Shown piece after piece: positions 25,684 to 33,449 of a stretch of 44,040 nt of DNA. The notes under the pieces were generated by a model that saw nothing but the letters and a program-made list of their open reading frames with translations, searched no databases and was not told the origin of the DNA. The DNA is from JASUTC01 sp035447925. GTDB lineage: Bacteria > Thermotogota > Thermotogae > MWEM01. The position numbers were made by a program, and so were the translations under genes. The stretch covers positions 1 through 44,040 of the forward strand of contig DAOTHY010000011.1 in the NCBI GenBank assembly GCA_035447925.1, written 5' to 3'. Each line of letters starts with the position of its first letter. Position 1 is the stretch's first letter.

Positions 25684-26268
25684 ATGAGGAAGCTTTTCTT
25701 GCTATTGGTTTTAATAACCTTAATAGTCACTGTTGCGTTTTCAGTTAGATTAGGGGTGCAACTCCAAAATTACAACGGCTATGTCAACGGACAGTATTTG
25801 AGTGGTGTTTCTGTGACACAAACCGCTCCGGGATATCCGGCTTATGGCTACTTGTTCCCGGGAGACATTATCAGTGAAGCGATTATGTTGCCCAACAGTC
25901 AAATTTGGGGTTATCAATACAATCCGAATCAAGGAGCCTTGATCTCTTTAAACCCTTATTACTCTTTGAACCAACAGTTGGGGCAGTTGGCGCAGTTCAA
26001 TTATCAATACCACTATACCCCGACAAATAATTACACAACCATGCTGAATTTTATCAACTCGGCTCCGTATTTGTCTAACATCATTCTAAGACTTTACCGG
26101 CCACAATGGAACAGCTGGACCTTGATTTCGGTGGTTTTGGATTCTTACGGACAAGGCAGTATATGGGCGATGCCACAACCCCAACAACCCATGATCCAAG
26201 TTAATCCAAATCAACCTCAAATACAGATTAATCCGAATTTCCAGATCCGTATTTGGCTTAGGTTTTAA
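25684..26268 (+). CDS. Secreted protein with a PDZ-like domain
   Basis: A signal peptide of about 20 residues (MRKLFLLLVLITLIVTVAFS) has a likely cut after AFS. Residues 22 to about 110 resemble a PDZ domain: LGVQL at the first strand, SGVSVTQTAPGYPAYGY and the carboxylate-loop-like FPGDIISEAIM, which echoes the usual L-x-P-G-D-x-I. The rest is Tyr/Asn/Gln-rich, and the C-terminus is a Pro-Gln-Asn repeat (PQPQQPMIQVNPNQPQIQIN) that ends hydrophobic. No protease domain is attached, so it may be a periplasmic binding or adhesion protein; that is inference. ATG 25684 is used because GTGGGTGAT precedes it. The strong terminator at 26275 closes the operon. Confidence 0.7.
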   Translation: MRKLFLLLVLITLIVTVAFSVRLGVQLQNYNGYVNGQYLSGVSVTQTAPGYPAYGYLFPGDIISEAIMLPNSQIWGYQYNPNQGALISLNPYYSLNQQLGQLAQFNYQYHYTPTNNYTTMLNFINSAPYLSNIILRLYRPQWNSWTLISVVLDSYGQGSIWAMPQPQQPMIQVNPNQPQIQINPNFQIRIWLRF

Positions 26269-26274
26269 CGATTC

Positions 26275-26318
26275 ACAGGCGTGATATTCTTCAGTATCAC
26301 GCCTGTTTATCAGTTTTT
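26275..26318 (+). terminator. Rho-independent terminator after the PDZ-like gene
   Basis: A 12-bp perfect stem (26275-26286 with 26295-26306) and eight-base loop are followed by TTATCAGTTTTTTC on the plus strand. It ends the long rluA-to-PDZ operon. The minus-strand gene at 26321 ends only 15 nt away, and its side has no T-run. Confidence 0.88.
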
Positions 26319-26320
26319 TC

Positions 26321-27181
26321 TTAAGGTTTTTTCGCAATAACGGTCATGCTGAGCATTTCTGAATCAACACTATAAAAAACATCCAGCAAATACTGATCTT
26401 GCTGATCGTTTGAGTTCGATGGTTTACAGCAGGTTAGTGCAATGTCCTTGATATGGATGATTGATTCGAATTCAAGGGATTGGGTACAGTTGATTTTTTT
26501 TAATAATTCAACCGAAAGAATATGTGATAAAGTCAATACAAAATAGTCTTTAAAAATTGAATTTAAAACCGTAATGAAGTTGAAAAAAGTTAAAACCAAA
26601 TTTTCTTCAAAGGAATAAGCACCAATGAATAATTTCCCGTGTTTGATTTCTACTTCTCCGATCAAGGCTCTTTGGTTCACAATGAACTCTTTTTGAAGCT
26701 GATAATCAAATCTTTCTTTATTCGTAACTTTTAATTTCTCATCAAGGTTAAAGAAGAGAGTATAATCTATTTTATCCGCTGACTCAAAGACTTTCTGAAC
26801 TTCCTTTTGTTCTCCTTTCAATGTGTCATAGTCTTTTTCCAAAGTGGTTGCGATCAACGAATCAGCTTGATTGCCGTGTTTTTCGTATAAATGTTGATAA
26901 ATCTCCGCTTTTGTTTTATGGCTTTGTAACAACTCGCTGATTTCTCTTCGGATAACCATTTCTGGGTCATGTTTTTTCCTGAGATAGTCGTATTCGAAAT
27001 GAATCACTTGTGAAATGAGATTGTGGTACTGCAGACCATACTGCTGAATCAGCCGTGCAAAGATCTCAGCTTTTGGATACCCATTGGAGATCAATTCTAT
27101 CATTGCCGTTGTAATGGTTGTTTTTTTCATCATCATAATCTTGATAATCATTGCTGGAAATAATGACTCGGAATCGATCAT
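26321..27181 (-). CDS. Hypothetical protein with a duplicated helical module
   Basis: Not recognised. The first 125 residues contain two copies of a 47-residue helical unit with a 54-residue period (23-69 and 77-123). Shared residues include KAEI (37-40 and 91-94), Leu44/98, Gly49/103, Leu-Ile 55-56/109-110 and Tyr-Asp 64-65/118-119. The rest is alpha/beta with hydrophobic strands and a long helix (LSHILSVELLKKINCTQ). No transmembrane helix or catalytic motif is seen. The ATG at 27181 has a near-perfect AAGGAGGT, but only 2 nt away. It is the second gene of a minus-strand pair running away from the mreB-flagellar operon. Regulatory or assembly roles are guesses. Confidence 0.75.
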   Translation of the reverse strand: MIDSESLFPAMIIKIMMMKKTTITTAMIELISNGYPKAEIFARLIQQYGLQYHNLISQVIHFEYDYLRKKHDPEMVIRREISELLQSHKTKAEIYQHLYEKHGNQADSLIATTLEKDYDTLKGEQKEVQKVFESADKIDYTLFFNLDEKLKVTNKERFDYQLQKEFIVNQRALIGEVEIKHGKLFIGAYSFEENLVLTFFNFITVLNSIFKDYFVLTLSHILSVELLKKINCTQSLEFESIIHIKDIALTCCKPSNSNDQQDQYLLDVFYSVDSEMLSMTVIAKKP

Positions 27182-27255
27182 CACCTCCTTTGTTAGAATA
27201 AAATGAAGAGAAATTTATTTCATTATAACATAAAAAAAGCTAATAAACAATAGAT

Positions 27256-27717
27256 TTATTGATTTTTTATCAGATTGACCATGATCATGCCGGTTTCTAT
27301 GGTGAGTTGTTTCAATTGATAGCGATTTAACAGGGAGAGAAACTCTGGCTTTTTTTCTTTAATGAGTGCATGGAGATTGACGATTAAAATGTCTTTTTGG
27401 AAAATAAAGAAGGGTTCAAACCTGTCCTTGAACAGTTTAATACTGGGGAAAGCCATTTTCGAAAGTGTCCCGATGGGTTTTACAGTGAAAACGATCGTTT
27501 CGGGTGAGTTTAGATCTTGTGAAAAGTTTTCCAAAAACATTTGAAATTTGACGGTTCCTTTTAATTGTTTAAAACTGCCTGTGATAAACAATTCCAGTGT
27601 ACGCTGATGAGCTTTTACTGAGAACGCTTCCATGTTTTCATTTGTGGCAACCAGACTGTCATGGATGAAATCGTTGATGACTTCATCGCCAACCCCAATA
27701 TACAATTCTTTTGACAA
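27256..27717 (-). CDS. Hypothetical soluble protein
   Basis: Not recognised. TTG 27717 is chosen because GAGGTGAG lies about 7 nt upstream; a GTG at 27726 overlaps that site. The 153-aa product starts SKELYIGVGDEVINDFIHDS and has alternating strands (RTLELFITGSFKQLKGTVKFQMFLENF) in a pattern that could be a lipid- or protein-binding beta barrel, such as DUF2993-like folds; that is a weak guess. There is no signal peptide. It precedes the 286-aa duplicated-module gene by about 75 bp on the minus strand. The extended -10 at 27899-27907 probably drives both. Confidence 0.7.
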   Translation of the reverse strand: MSKELYIGVGDEVINDFIHDSLVATNENMEAFSVKAHQRTLELFITGSFKQLKGTVKFQMFLENFSQDLNSPETIVFTVKPIGTLSKMAFPSIKLFKDRFEPFFIFQKDILIVNLHALIKEKKPEFLSLLNRYQLKQLTIETGMIMVNLIKNQ

Positions 27718-27898
27718 AAGTCTCACCTCGAAGTTATTTTACTTTCTCAACAGATCGTTGGCAGGTTCACAAAGGGTGAAAAAAAGACTCGTATGATTTT
27801 TGAGGCGATTTAAAAACTTAGATATTTCAACCCGATGCCGTACTGCTTTTTGACTAAAGCTTTTAAAAAAAGTCAAGTACCACCTGAGAACTGGATCA

Positions 27899-27907
27899 AT
27901 TATATCA
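27899..27907 (-). promoter_or_regulatory. Extended -10 promoter element for the 27717-26321 gene pair
   Basis: TGATATAAT on the minus strand, about 180 nt upstream of the TTG at 27717. It implies a long leader. The same nine bases occur at three other operon heads. A 62-codon open frame (27927-27739) spans it but has no ribosome site. Confidence 0.5.
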
Positions 27908-28025
27908 TCAACGAGCTCAAAAAGCATTGATTCGTCAATTTGGCAGGGTTGAGCATCATAAAATTAGCATTGATTGTATTGGGAATTTAAGCCCCCGTTA
28001 TAGAAAGATATAGTGGTGATAAGAA

Positions 28026-29027
28026 TTGAAGAACGATTTTTTATTTTTTGATTTGGGAACTGAGAACATCAGAATATTTTCTTCCAGTCATGGCTTGGTT
28101 TATCATGGATCGTCGATCATTGCCTTAAACGATGAGGCCGAAGTGGTTGCTTATGGATCGAGTGTTCATGAAGCATCGTTTAATCAAGACATTAAAATTG
28201 TCTATCCTATAAAAAATGGTACCATTGCAAATCATCATGCACTTCTGATTCTATTGCAAACCATCTTGGCGAATCATTATAAAAGGGGATTTAGAACAAG
28301 GATTAACGGTGTTTTTTCGATTCCCACTTTTGCCACCAATGTCGAACAAAGGGCTTATTTATTCGTTGCACAATCGCTTGACTTTTCAGATTTGCTGTTT
28401 ATCCCGGAATATATCTTTTGCTTGACTTCAATTTACGAGCAGTTGGGGAAGTTTGGCTTTGAATTTATTACTCAAACAGGAGCCGGGCGTTTTGATACCT
28501 ATTTGCTTAACAATGGCAAGATGCTCTATGGCGATACCCAAAAGGGTGGTTTTGAAAGAATGGTTGCCGATATGCTTAAAAAAGTTCGCTTTGAAGAAGG
28601 TGTTCAAATAGGTAGAAAGATCCTTTTTGATGCCTTTTCCAATACCGAGAACCAACACTTGGTGGTGAAGGGAAGGAACAAGGTAACTGGCGAAGTTGTT
28701 GAAAAAACGATAGAAAGAGCGTATTTCCAACACCTCTTGGAAGAAAGCCTGATCCGTTTTTCGGGGATGATAACAGAAGTCTTTAAACGGTTATCGCCTG
28801 ATTTGAGCGCAGAGTTTTTAGAGAAAGGCCTTCGTTTAACGGGAGGGCCGATTAATGAGAACTGGTTTATCAGGGCGATTGAGGAGAAAACAGGCTTTTC
28901 GGCTGTAATAAGTGATACGCCTGGAGAGGACATCTTAAGGGGATTTAAGTTAATTTCTTCAGATCTTCAGCGGGATCAACTAGAAAAGTTCAACCTGCTA
29001 AATAATGGGAATGAGGTGAGGGGATGA
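28026..29027 (+). CDS. Divergent MreB-like actin-family protein
   Basis: Actin-fold protein that leads a flagellar operon. It keeps MreB landmarks: the phosphate-1 loop FFDLGTENIRIF (D9), VYPIKNG-like (IVYPIKNGTIANHHA) and the adenosine motif LRLTGGPINENWF. The phosphate-2 strand, VVDIGGGTTE in MreB, is here FITQTGAGRFD (residues 147-157), so the catalytic Asp is Gln150 and the Thr pair is Arg-Phe. ATP hydrolysis is therefore doubtful. TTG 28026 has GTGGTGAT upstream. The 333-aa length matches MreB. The next gene overlaps by ATGA. Adjacent MreB-like and rod genes also occur in Thermotoga (recalled). Role, scaffold or placement factor for the basal body, is inference. Confidence 0.85.
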   Translation: MKNDFLFFDLGTENIRIFSSSHGLVYHGSSIIALNDEAEVVAYGSSVHEASFNQDIKIVYPIKNGTIANHHALLILLQTILANHYKRGFRTRINGVFSIPTFATNVEQRAYLFVAQSLDFSDLLFIPEYIFCLTSIYEQLGKFGFEFITQTGAGRFDTYLLNNGKMLYGDTQKGGFERMVADMLKKVRFEEGVQIGRKILFDAFSNTENQHLVVKGRNKVTGEVVEKTIERAYFQHLLEESLIRFSGMITEVFKRLSPDLSAEFLEKGLRLTGGPINENWFIRAIEEKTGFSAVISDTPGEDILRGFKLISSDLQRDQLEKFNLLNNGNEVRG

Positions 29028-29785
29028 TTAGGGGCATATACACTGCTGCAATGGGCATGCTGGCTGAGGAAGCACGTGTGAATACCACGGCGAATAACCT
29101 TGCTAATGTTGAAACGGCCGGTTTTAAGAAAGACACATTAGCTTTCAGCACCTATTTAAAACGGGAAATGTTCAGGACTGAATCTTTAACCGATGAACAA
29201 AAGCGATATGCCATCGGGAAGATGGAAAGCGGCGTGGTATTGGATGAATCCCAAACTTATTTCTCCCAGGGGTCTATCGTCCAGACAGGAAGGGAGTACG
29301 ATTTTGCCCTGAACGGAGAGGGTTTTTTTACGGTTGAAACCACTGATGGTGACCGTTATTTTACAAGAAATGGACAATGGCATCGAAATCATGAGGGTTA
29401 TCTTGTGGACGGTTCGGGAAATTTCCTTCTGACGGATAGCGATGAGAGGATTATGATAACCGATCAAATGAGGGTTTCTTCCAATGGTGCCATTACCCAA
29501 AATGGTGTGTTGACGGGTCGGATAGCAGTTGTTGAATTTGAAGAACAAACGGGTTTGAGAAAGGTCGGGGACAATTACTATGCTCAAACATCCTTCTCTG
29601 GTGAGCCCGGTCAGAATTTTACATCTCAAGTGATACAGGGTGCCTATGAACGGGCAAATGTCAACGCTGTCAGAGAAATGCTGAATCTGATAACAGCACA
29701 AAGACACTTTGAAATTACACAAAGGGTAATCACAACTGAAGATCAGCTGCTTGATGCGGCTGTTAACAGAGTAGGAAGAGTTTAA
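29024..29785 (+). CDS. flgF: Flagellar basal-body rod protein, FlgF/FlgG type
   Basis: Proximal rod component outside the cytoplasmic membrane. It has the rod/hook family N-terminus MIRGIYTAAMGMLAEEARVN with the TTANNLANVETAGFKK motif. The central part includes the FlgF/G GEGFFTVETTDGDRYFTRNGQW segment, and the C-terminal helix is VNAVREMLNLITAQRHFEITQR. At 253 aa it is shorter than FlgG in detail and lacks the extra central segment, so FlgF is the likelier name. It begins by ATGA overlap with the mreB-like gene. Export would be by the flagellar type III apparatus, none of which is in view. Confidence 0.9.
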   Translation: MIRGIYTAAMGMLAEEARVNTTANNLANVETAGFKKDTLAFSTYLKREMFRTESLTDEQKRYAIGKMESGVVLDESQTYFSQGSIVQTGREYDFALNGEGFFTVETTDGDRYFTRNGQWHRNHEGYLVDGSGNFLLTDSDERIMITDQMRVSSNGAITQNGVLTGRIAVVEFEEQTGLRKVGDNYYAQTSFSGEPGQNFTSQVIQGAYERANVNAVREMLNLITAQRHFEITQRVITTEDQLLDAAVNRVGRV

Positions 29786-29821
29786 TCAATAAAAAAATAG
29801 AATTAAACAGGAGGGGTTATT

Positions 29822-30592
29822 TTGATTACAGGTATGTATAGTGCAGCTACCGGAATGAATGCCCAACAGCATAAATTGGATACCATTGCGAATAATTTAG
29901 CGAATGTAGATACCACGGGGTTTAAAAAGTCTCGTAATGAATTTGCGGATTTGTTCTATGTTTACGCAAAACAGACTGGGAGCCCCGAAAGTGATATCAG
30001 TGGATCCGAGGGTCCTGTATATACCGGCTTAGGGGTTCGTGAAGTGAGGACAACCAGATTGTATACACAGGGAAATATCGAAAAAACTGAAAGACCACTT
30101 GATGTTGCGATTAACGGTCAGGGTTTCTTTCGGGTAATTTTGGATAATGGCGGGCCCGCTTATACAAGAGATGGTGCCTTTCATGAAAAGGATGGTACAT
30201 TGTATACCAGTGCGGGTCATGCTGTGGATGGGGTCAGTGTGGATGGCGTTGCTTCCGTGTATGATCTCATTATCACTCAGGATGGCTTTGTGACCGATTC
30301 TGCAGGGGTGAATTACGGCCAGATAGCCCTATATGATTTTACTAATCCTGAAGGACTGAAGTCCATCGGGGATAATTTATATTTAGAATCAGATCAAAGT
30401 GGTGAAGTAAACGCCCTCAATCTTGGTTTGGTTAATACAACGTTGGCTCAGGGATTTTTAGAAAAGTCTAACGTCAACGCCGTGCAGGAAATGGTGAATA
30501 TGATCTCTGCCCAGAGGGCATACGAGTTGAATTCAAAATCCATCACAACAGCTGATAATATGCTGCAGACTGTAAACGGTCTCAAGAGGTAA
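29822..30592 (+). CDS. flgG: Flagellar distal rod protein FlgG
   Basis: Distal rod subunit. The N-terminal motif TIANNLANVDTTGFKKSRNEF and MYSAATGMNAQQHKLD are typical of FlgG, as is GQGFFRVILDNGGPAYTRDGAF in the centre and NVNAVQEMVNMISAQRAYELNSK at the C-terminal helix. The 256-aa length is typical. The start is TTG at 29822 after AGGAGGGG. It follows the FlgF-like gene by 36 bp and precedes FlgE by 25 bp, so all four genes from the mreB-like gene on are one operon. Confidence 0.96.
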   Translation: MITGMYSAATGMNAQQHKLDTIANNLANVDTTGFKKSRNEFADLFYVYAKQTGSPESDISGSEGPVYTGLGVREVRTTRLYTQGNIEKTERPLDVAINGQGFFRVILDNGGPAYTRDGAFHEKDGTLYTSAGHAVDGVSVDGVASVYDLIITQDGFVTDSAGVNYGQIALYDFTNPEGLKSIGDNLYLESDQSGEVNALNLGLVNTTLAQGFLEKSNVNAVQEMVNMISAQRAYELNSKSITTADNMLQTVNGLKR

Positions 30593-30617
30593 ACTTAGAG
30601 TATTGGATGTGATGTAA

Positions 30618-32363
30618 ATGATCGGATCACTTTATTCCGGGCTAACCGGATTGATGGGATATCAAAGCGCAGTCGATGTCACCGGTAACAATATTGCCAA
30701 TCAACAGACCATCGGGTTTAAATATTCGCGAACAGCTTTTAGTTCTCTATTTACAGAAAAAAGATATCTGTTGAAAAACCAAACTTTTGTTAACGATGCA
30801 TCTCCTGTCAATGGGTCAATCAGCAGACCGGGTATGGGAACAAATCTTTCTTCAATTGATACCATCATGACCCCTGGGTTGATAGAGAATACCGGTGTTT
30901 TCAGTGATGTGGCTATCGGGGGTAATGGGTTCTTCTTTGTCGGTCCGAATACTGCAGATCAAGGTTCTCTTTCAGGCAGGTTGTATGCTTCGAAAGTAGG
31001 TAATTTTGAAAAAAATATGTTTCCCGATATCATTCAAACAAGCACTGGCTTGTCATTATATGGGTTTTTGGGAAAAGATGATGGAAACGGCAATATCGTA
31101 TTAGACAATATTCCCAGTGAAGCTGAGATGATCGCAGCAGATCGTATCAAAAAAGGGGAGTTTTTAAGCAAGCTGGAACCGATCACGTTGGAGAAATTAC
31201 AAAATATTTCATCGAAAAAAACCGAGTCAGTTTCGTTTACAGGAAATATAGATATTCAAATTGGTCCCAGTAAATTAATCAAACTCAGTCTGCAAGATAA
31301 TCTTTCAGACCCATATGAGGTATATTTGGAAACACGTAGAGATTTCTCGATGCTGGATAGTGACCTGGGAACCGATTACGAAGAATATGAGATAAACATT
31401 ACAGTGAAAGACATTCACGGCAACACCATAGACGGGATTTTTCCGGTTTCCCAAAAGATTGTTTTTTCCCCTACCGGAGATTTGGTTACCTCCACAGGCG
31501 ATTCCCTTAACAACCTGGCCATTACACTGAGTGGATCGAATACCATTAACATTTCGAAAGAGGATTTACTCGAGAGTTTAAACTATTCTTCTCCGAAAGT
31601 TTCAACGTACACGGATGTTTTCTCAGATCAGGGATACCAAGACCGAGTTCCATTCATTTTTGAAAAGGTGGAATACAATCAATGGTTGATTACCCCGGAT
31701 TTTCCGGTATCTGGAAACATTTCGAAAATAGGTTTAAAGGGGCTTCTCGGAGAATACGATGTCAGCGATACCAACAGAATCGGATTAACCTTTGATGCCT
31801 CGGGAAAGGTTGATTCCGTTGCAATCTATGATTCATCAGGCAACCTGGTTGATCAGATGGATGGTATTGTTTTTACCTATCCAGATGGAACCACTACAGA
31901 GGTGGGTTTTGACGTACAGGATCTTGTTGGAACGGCATTGATCTCAAATGTAATTGCCAGTCAGGAGGGGGGAAGAAGAGCAGGTTATTTGACAAACATT
32001 GAGTTTAGTTCAGATGGTTATTTATTGGGAAATTATTCCAATCAGGCCCAGCTAAGATTAGCCTATATTCCATTGGCAAGATTCAGATCATCTGAAGCTC
32101 TTAAGTCAACCGCTTCCGATCCATTGCTATATGAAATTTCTTTTGACAACGATAATCTTCCGGATACTAATTTTTATGGTTATTTTCAGCCCGGTCAAGG
32201 GATGTCAGGAAACCTGGTGCCTTTTGCCTTAGAGATTTCCAATGTGGATATATCTAAAGAAATGGTTAATCTCATTAAATATCAGCGAGCCATACAGCTG
32301 AACGCCAGAACCGTTCAAACCGCAGATCAAATTTTGCAGCAAGCTGTACAATTGAAAGGTTAA
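30618..32363 (+). CDS. flgE: Flagellar hook protein FlgE
   Basis: Hook subunit joining the rod to the filament. The N-terminus MIGSLYSGLTGLMGYQSAVD with VTGNNIANQQTIGFKYSR and the C-terminal helix MVNLIKYQRAIQLNARTVQ are family marks. The product, 581 aa, is longer than enteric FlgE (about 400), with a large central region of beta-rich modules. IENTGVFSDVAIGGNGFFF is the conserved D1-D2 transition. Its stop is followed by a terminator-like hairpin (32383-32435). No flgD, fliK or hook cap gene is adjacent. Confidence 0.93.
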   Translation: MIGSLYSGLTGLMGYQSAVDVTGNNIANQQTIGFKYSRTAFSSLFTEKRYLLKNQTFVNDASPVNGSISRPGMGTNLSSIDTIMTPGLIENTGVFSDVAIGGNGFFFVGPNTADQGSLSGRLYASKVGNFEKNMFPDIIQTSTGLSLYGFLGKDDGNGNIVLDNIPSEAEMIAADRIKKGEFLSKLEPITLEKLQNISSKKTESVSFTGNIDIQIGPSKLIKLSLQDNLSDPYEVYLETRRDFSMLDSDLGTDYEEYEINITVKDIHGNTIDGIFPVSQKIVFSPTGDLVTSTGDSLNNLAITLSGSNTINISKEDLLESLNYSSPKVSTYTDVFSDQGYQDRVPFIFEKVEYNQWLITPDFPVSGNISKIGLKGLLGEYDVSDTNRIGLTFDASGKVDSVAIYDSSGNLVDQMDGIVFTYPDGTTTEVGFDVQDLVGTALISNVIASQEGGRRAGYLTNIEFSSDGYLLGNYSNQAQLRLAYIPLARFRSSEALKSTASDPLLYEISFDNDNLPDTNFYGYFQPGQGMSGNLVPFALEISNVDISKEMVNLIKYQRAIQLNARTVQTADQILQQAVQLKG

Positions 32364-32381
32364 TAAAATAAATGGTATAAT
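32352..32381 (+). promoter_or_regulatory. Promoter of the ygeW-hydantoinase operon
   Basis: TTGAAA (32352-32357), 18-base spacer, TATAAT (32376-32381) with an extended TGG upstream. The -35 lies inside the 3' end of flgE. Transcription would begin near 32388, within the left arm of the hairpin that ends the flagellar operon. Confidence 0.65.
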
Positions 32382-32382
32382 C

Positions 32383-32435
32383 AAACACCCTCTCCAACCT
32401 TTTTTTTAGGTTGCCGGGTGTTTTGTTTTTTTTAA
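32383..32435 (+). terminator. Terminator after flgE overlapping the ygeW promoter start site
   Basis: AAACACCC (32383-32390) pairs with GGGTGTTT (32416-32423); inside it CAACC (32395-32399) pairs with GGTTG (32409-32413) around a T-rich loop. It is followed by TTGTTTTTTTTAAAA. It stops transcripts from flgE. The ygeW promoter would start inside its left arm, so its RNA cannot form the outer stem. Confidence 0.78.
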
Positions 32436-32458
32436 AATTGATCAAGGGAGTGTATGGT

Positions 32459-33448
32459 ATGGGTATAATGTTTAGAAATCGAGATTTTATAACGACTCAA
32501 GATTTTAGCAAAGATGAATTGGACTTGATGCTGGATGTATCCTATGATTTGAAAAAGAAATTTGCACTTGGAGAACCAACCAGATACCTTCCCGATAAAA
32601 CGCTATTCATGATTTTCTACGATGAATCCACTCGGACGAGAAATTCTATAGAAGCCGGAATGACGCAACTGGGCGGCCATGCACATTTTTTGGCTCCTGC
32701 TCATATGCAACTTGCTCATGGTGAGGCAGCGAGGGATACCGCAATCGTGTTAAGCCGTTTTGGACATGGTATTGCCATTCGACATTGCTTGCATGGAGAA
32801 GGAAACAAGTATCTCAACGCCATTGCAAAACACTCCAAAACACCGCTTTTAAATCTTCAAGATGATGTTTACCATCCCTTCCAGGTTCTTGCCGATACCA
32901 TGACCATTCAGGAGAAATTTGAACGGAATCTGAGGGGATTGAAAGTGGTTATTTCCTGGGCCTATGCGGAAAGTCATCTCAAACCGCTGTCAGTTCCTCA
33001 GTCTCAGATCCTGATGTTTCCGAGATACGGCATGGATGTAACGTTGGCATATCCAGAAGGATTTAATTTAATGCCAGAGATTATGGAACAAGCCAAACAG
33101 AATGCTGAACAAGCCGGTACGAAATTGGCGGTATCTCATGATATGGCCGATGCCTTTCAAGATGCTGACGTGATCATTGCCAAGAATTGGGGCGGTTTTT
33201 ACGTGGGAGAGACAGAAGCAGCTATCAGAGAGGAGCAGGCAAAACACAAAGACTGGATTTGCGATCGAAAAAAGATGGAAATGGCTAAAAAGCATGCCAT
33301 TTATATGCATGCGTTGCCGGCGGATAGAAACCGTGAAGTTACCGATGAGGTTCTCGATGGGAAATGGTCCGTTGTTTACGACGAAGCCGAGAACAGATTG
33401 CATACAGCCAAATCCGTTATGGCATTGACCATGGGAGGGAGGCCTTAA
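32459..33448 (+). CDS. ygeW: YgeW-type (knotted) carbamoyltransferase
   Basis: Aspartate/ornithine carbamoyltransferase superfamily member of the YgeW group. The carbamoyl-phosphate motif is DESTRTRNS. HCLHGEGNK follows, then HPFQ, and the second substrate loop HALPADRNREVTDEVLDG replaces the HCLP of ornithine transcarbamylase, as expected for YgeW. ATG 32459 is used, with GGGAG 8 nt upstream, giving 329 aa. E. coli ygeW lies in an anaerobic purine/urate catabolism cluster with hyuA; here the hydantoinase is next door (1 bp gap). The exact substrate is unproven. Confidence 0.88.
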   Translation: MGIMFRNRDFITTQDFSKDELDLMLDVSYDLKKKFALGEPTRYLPDKTLFMIFYDESTRTRNSIEAGMTQLGGHAHFLAPAHMQLAHGEAARDTAIVLSRFGHGIAIRHCLHGEGNKYLNAIAKHSKTPLLNLQDDVYHPFQVLADTMTIQEKFERNLRGLKVVISWAYAESHLKPLSVPQSQILMFPRYGMDVTLAYPEGFNLMPEIMEQAKQNAEQAGTKLAVSHDMADAFQDADVIIAKNWGGFYVGETEAAIREEQAKHKDWICDRKKMEMAKKHAIYMHALPADRNREVTDEVLDGKWSVVYDEAENRLHTAKSVMALTMGGRP

Positions 33449-33449
33449 T

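Noticed and set aside
27739..27927. 62-codon minus-strand open frame between the unknown gene pair and the MreB-like gene
   Set aside because: No ribosome-binding site, and the extended -10 for the downstream gene lies inside it, so it is more likely leader sequence.
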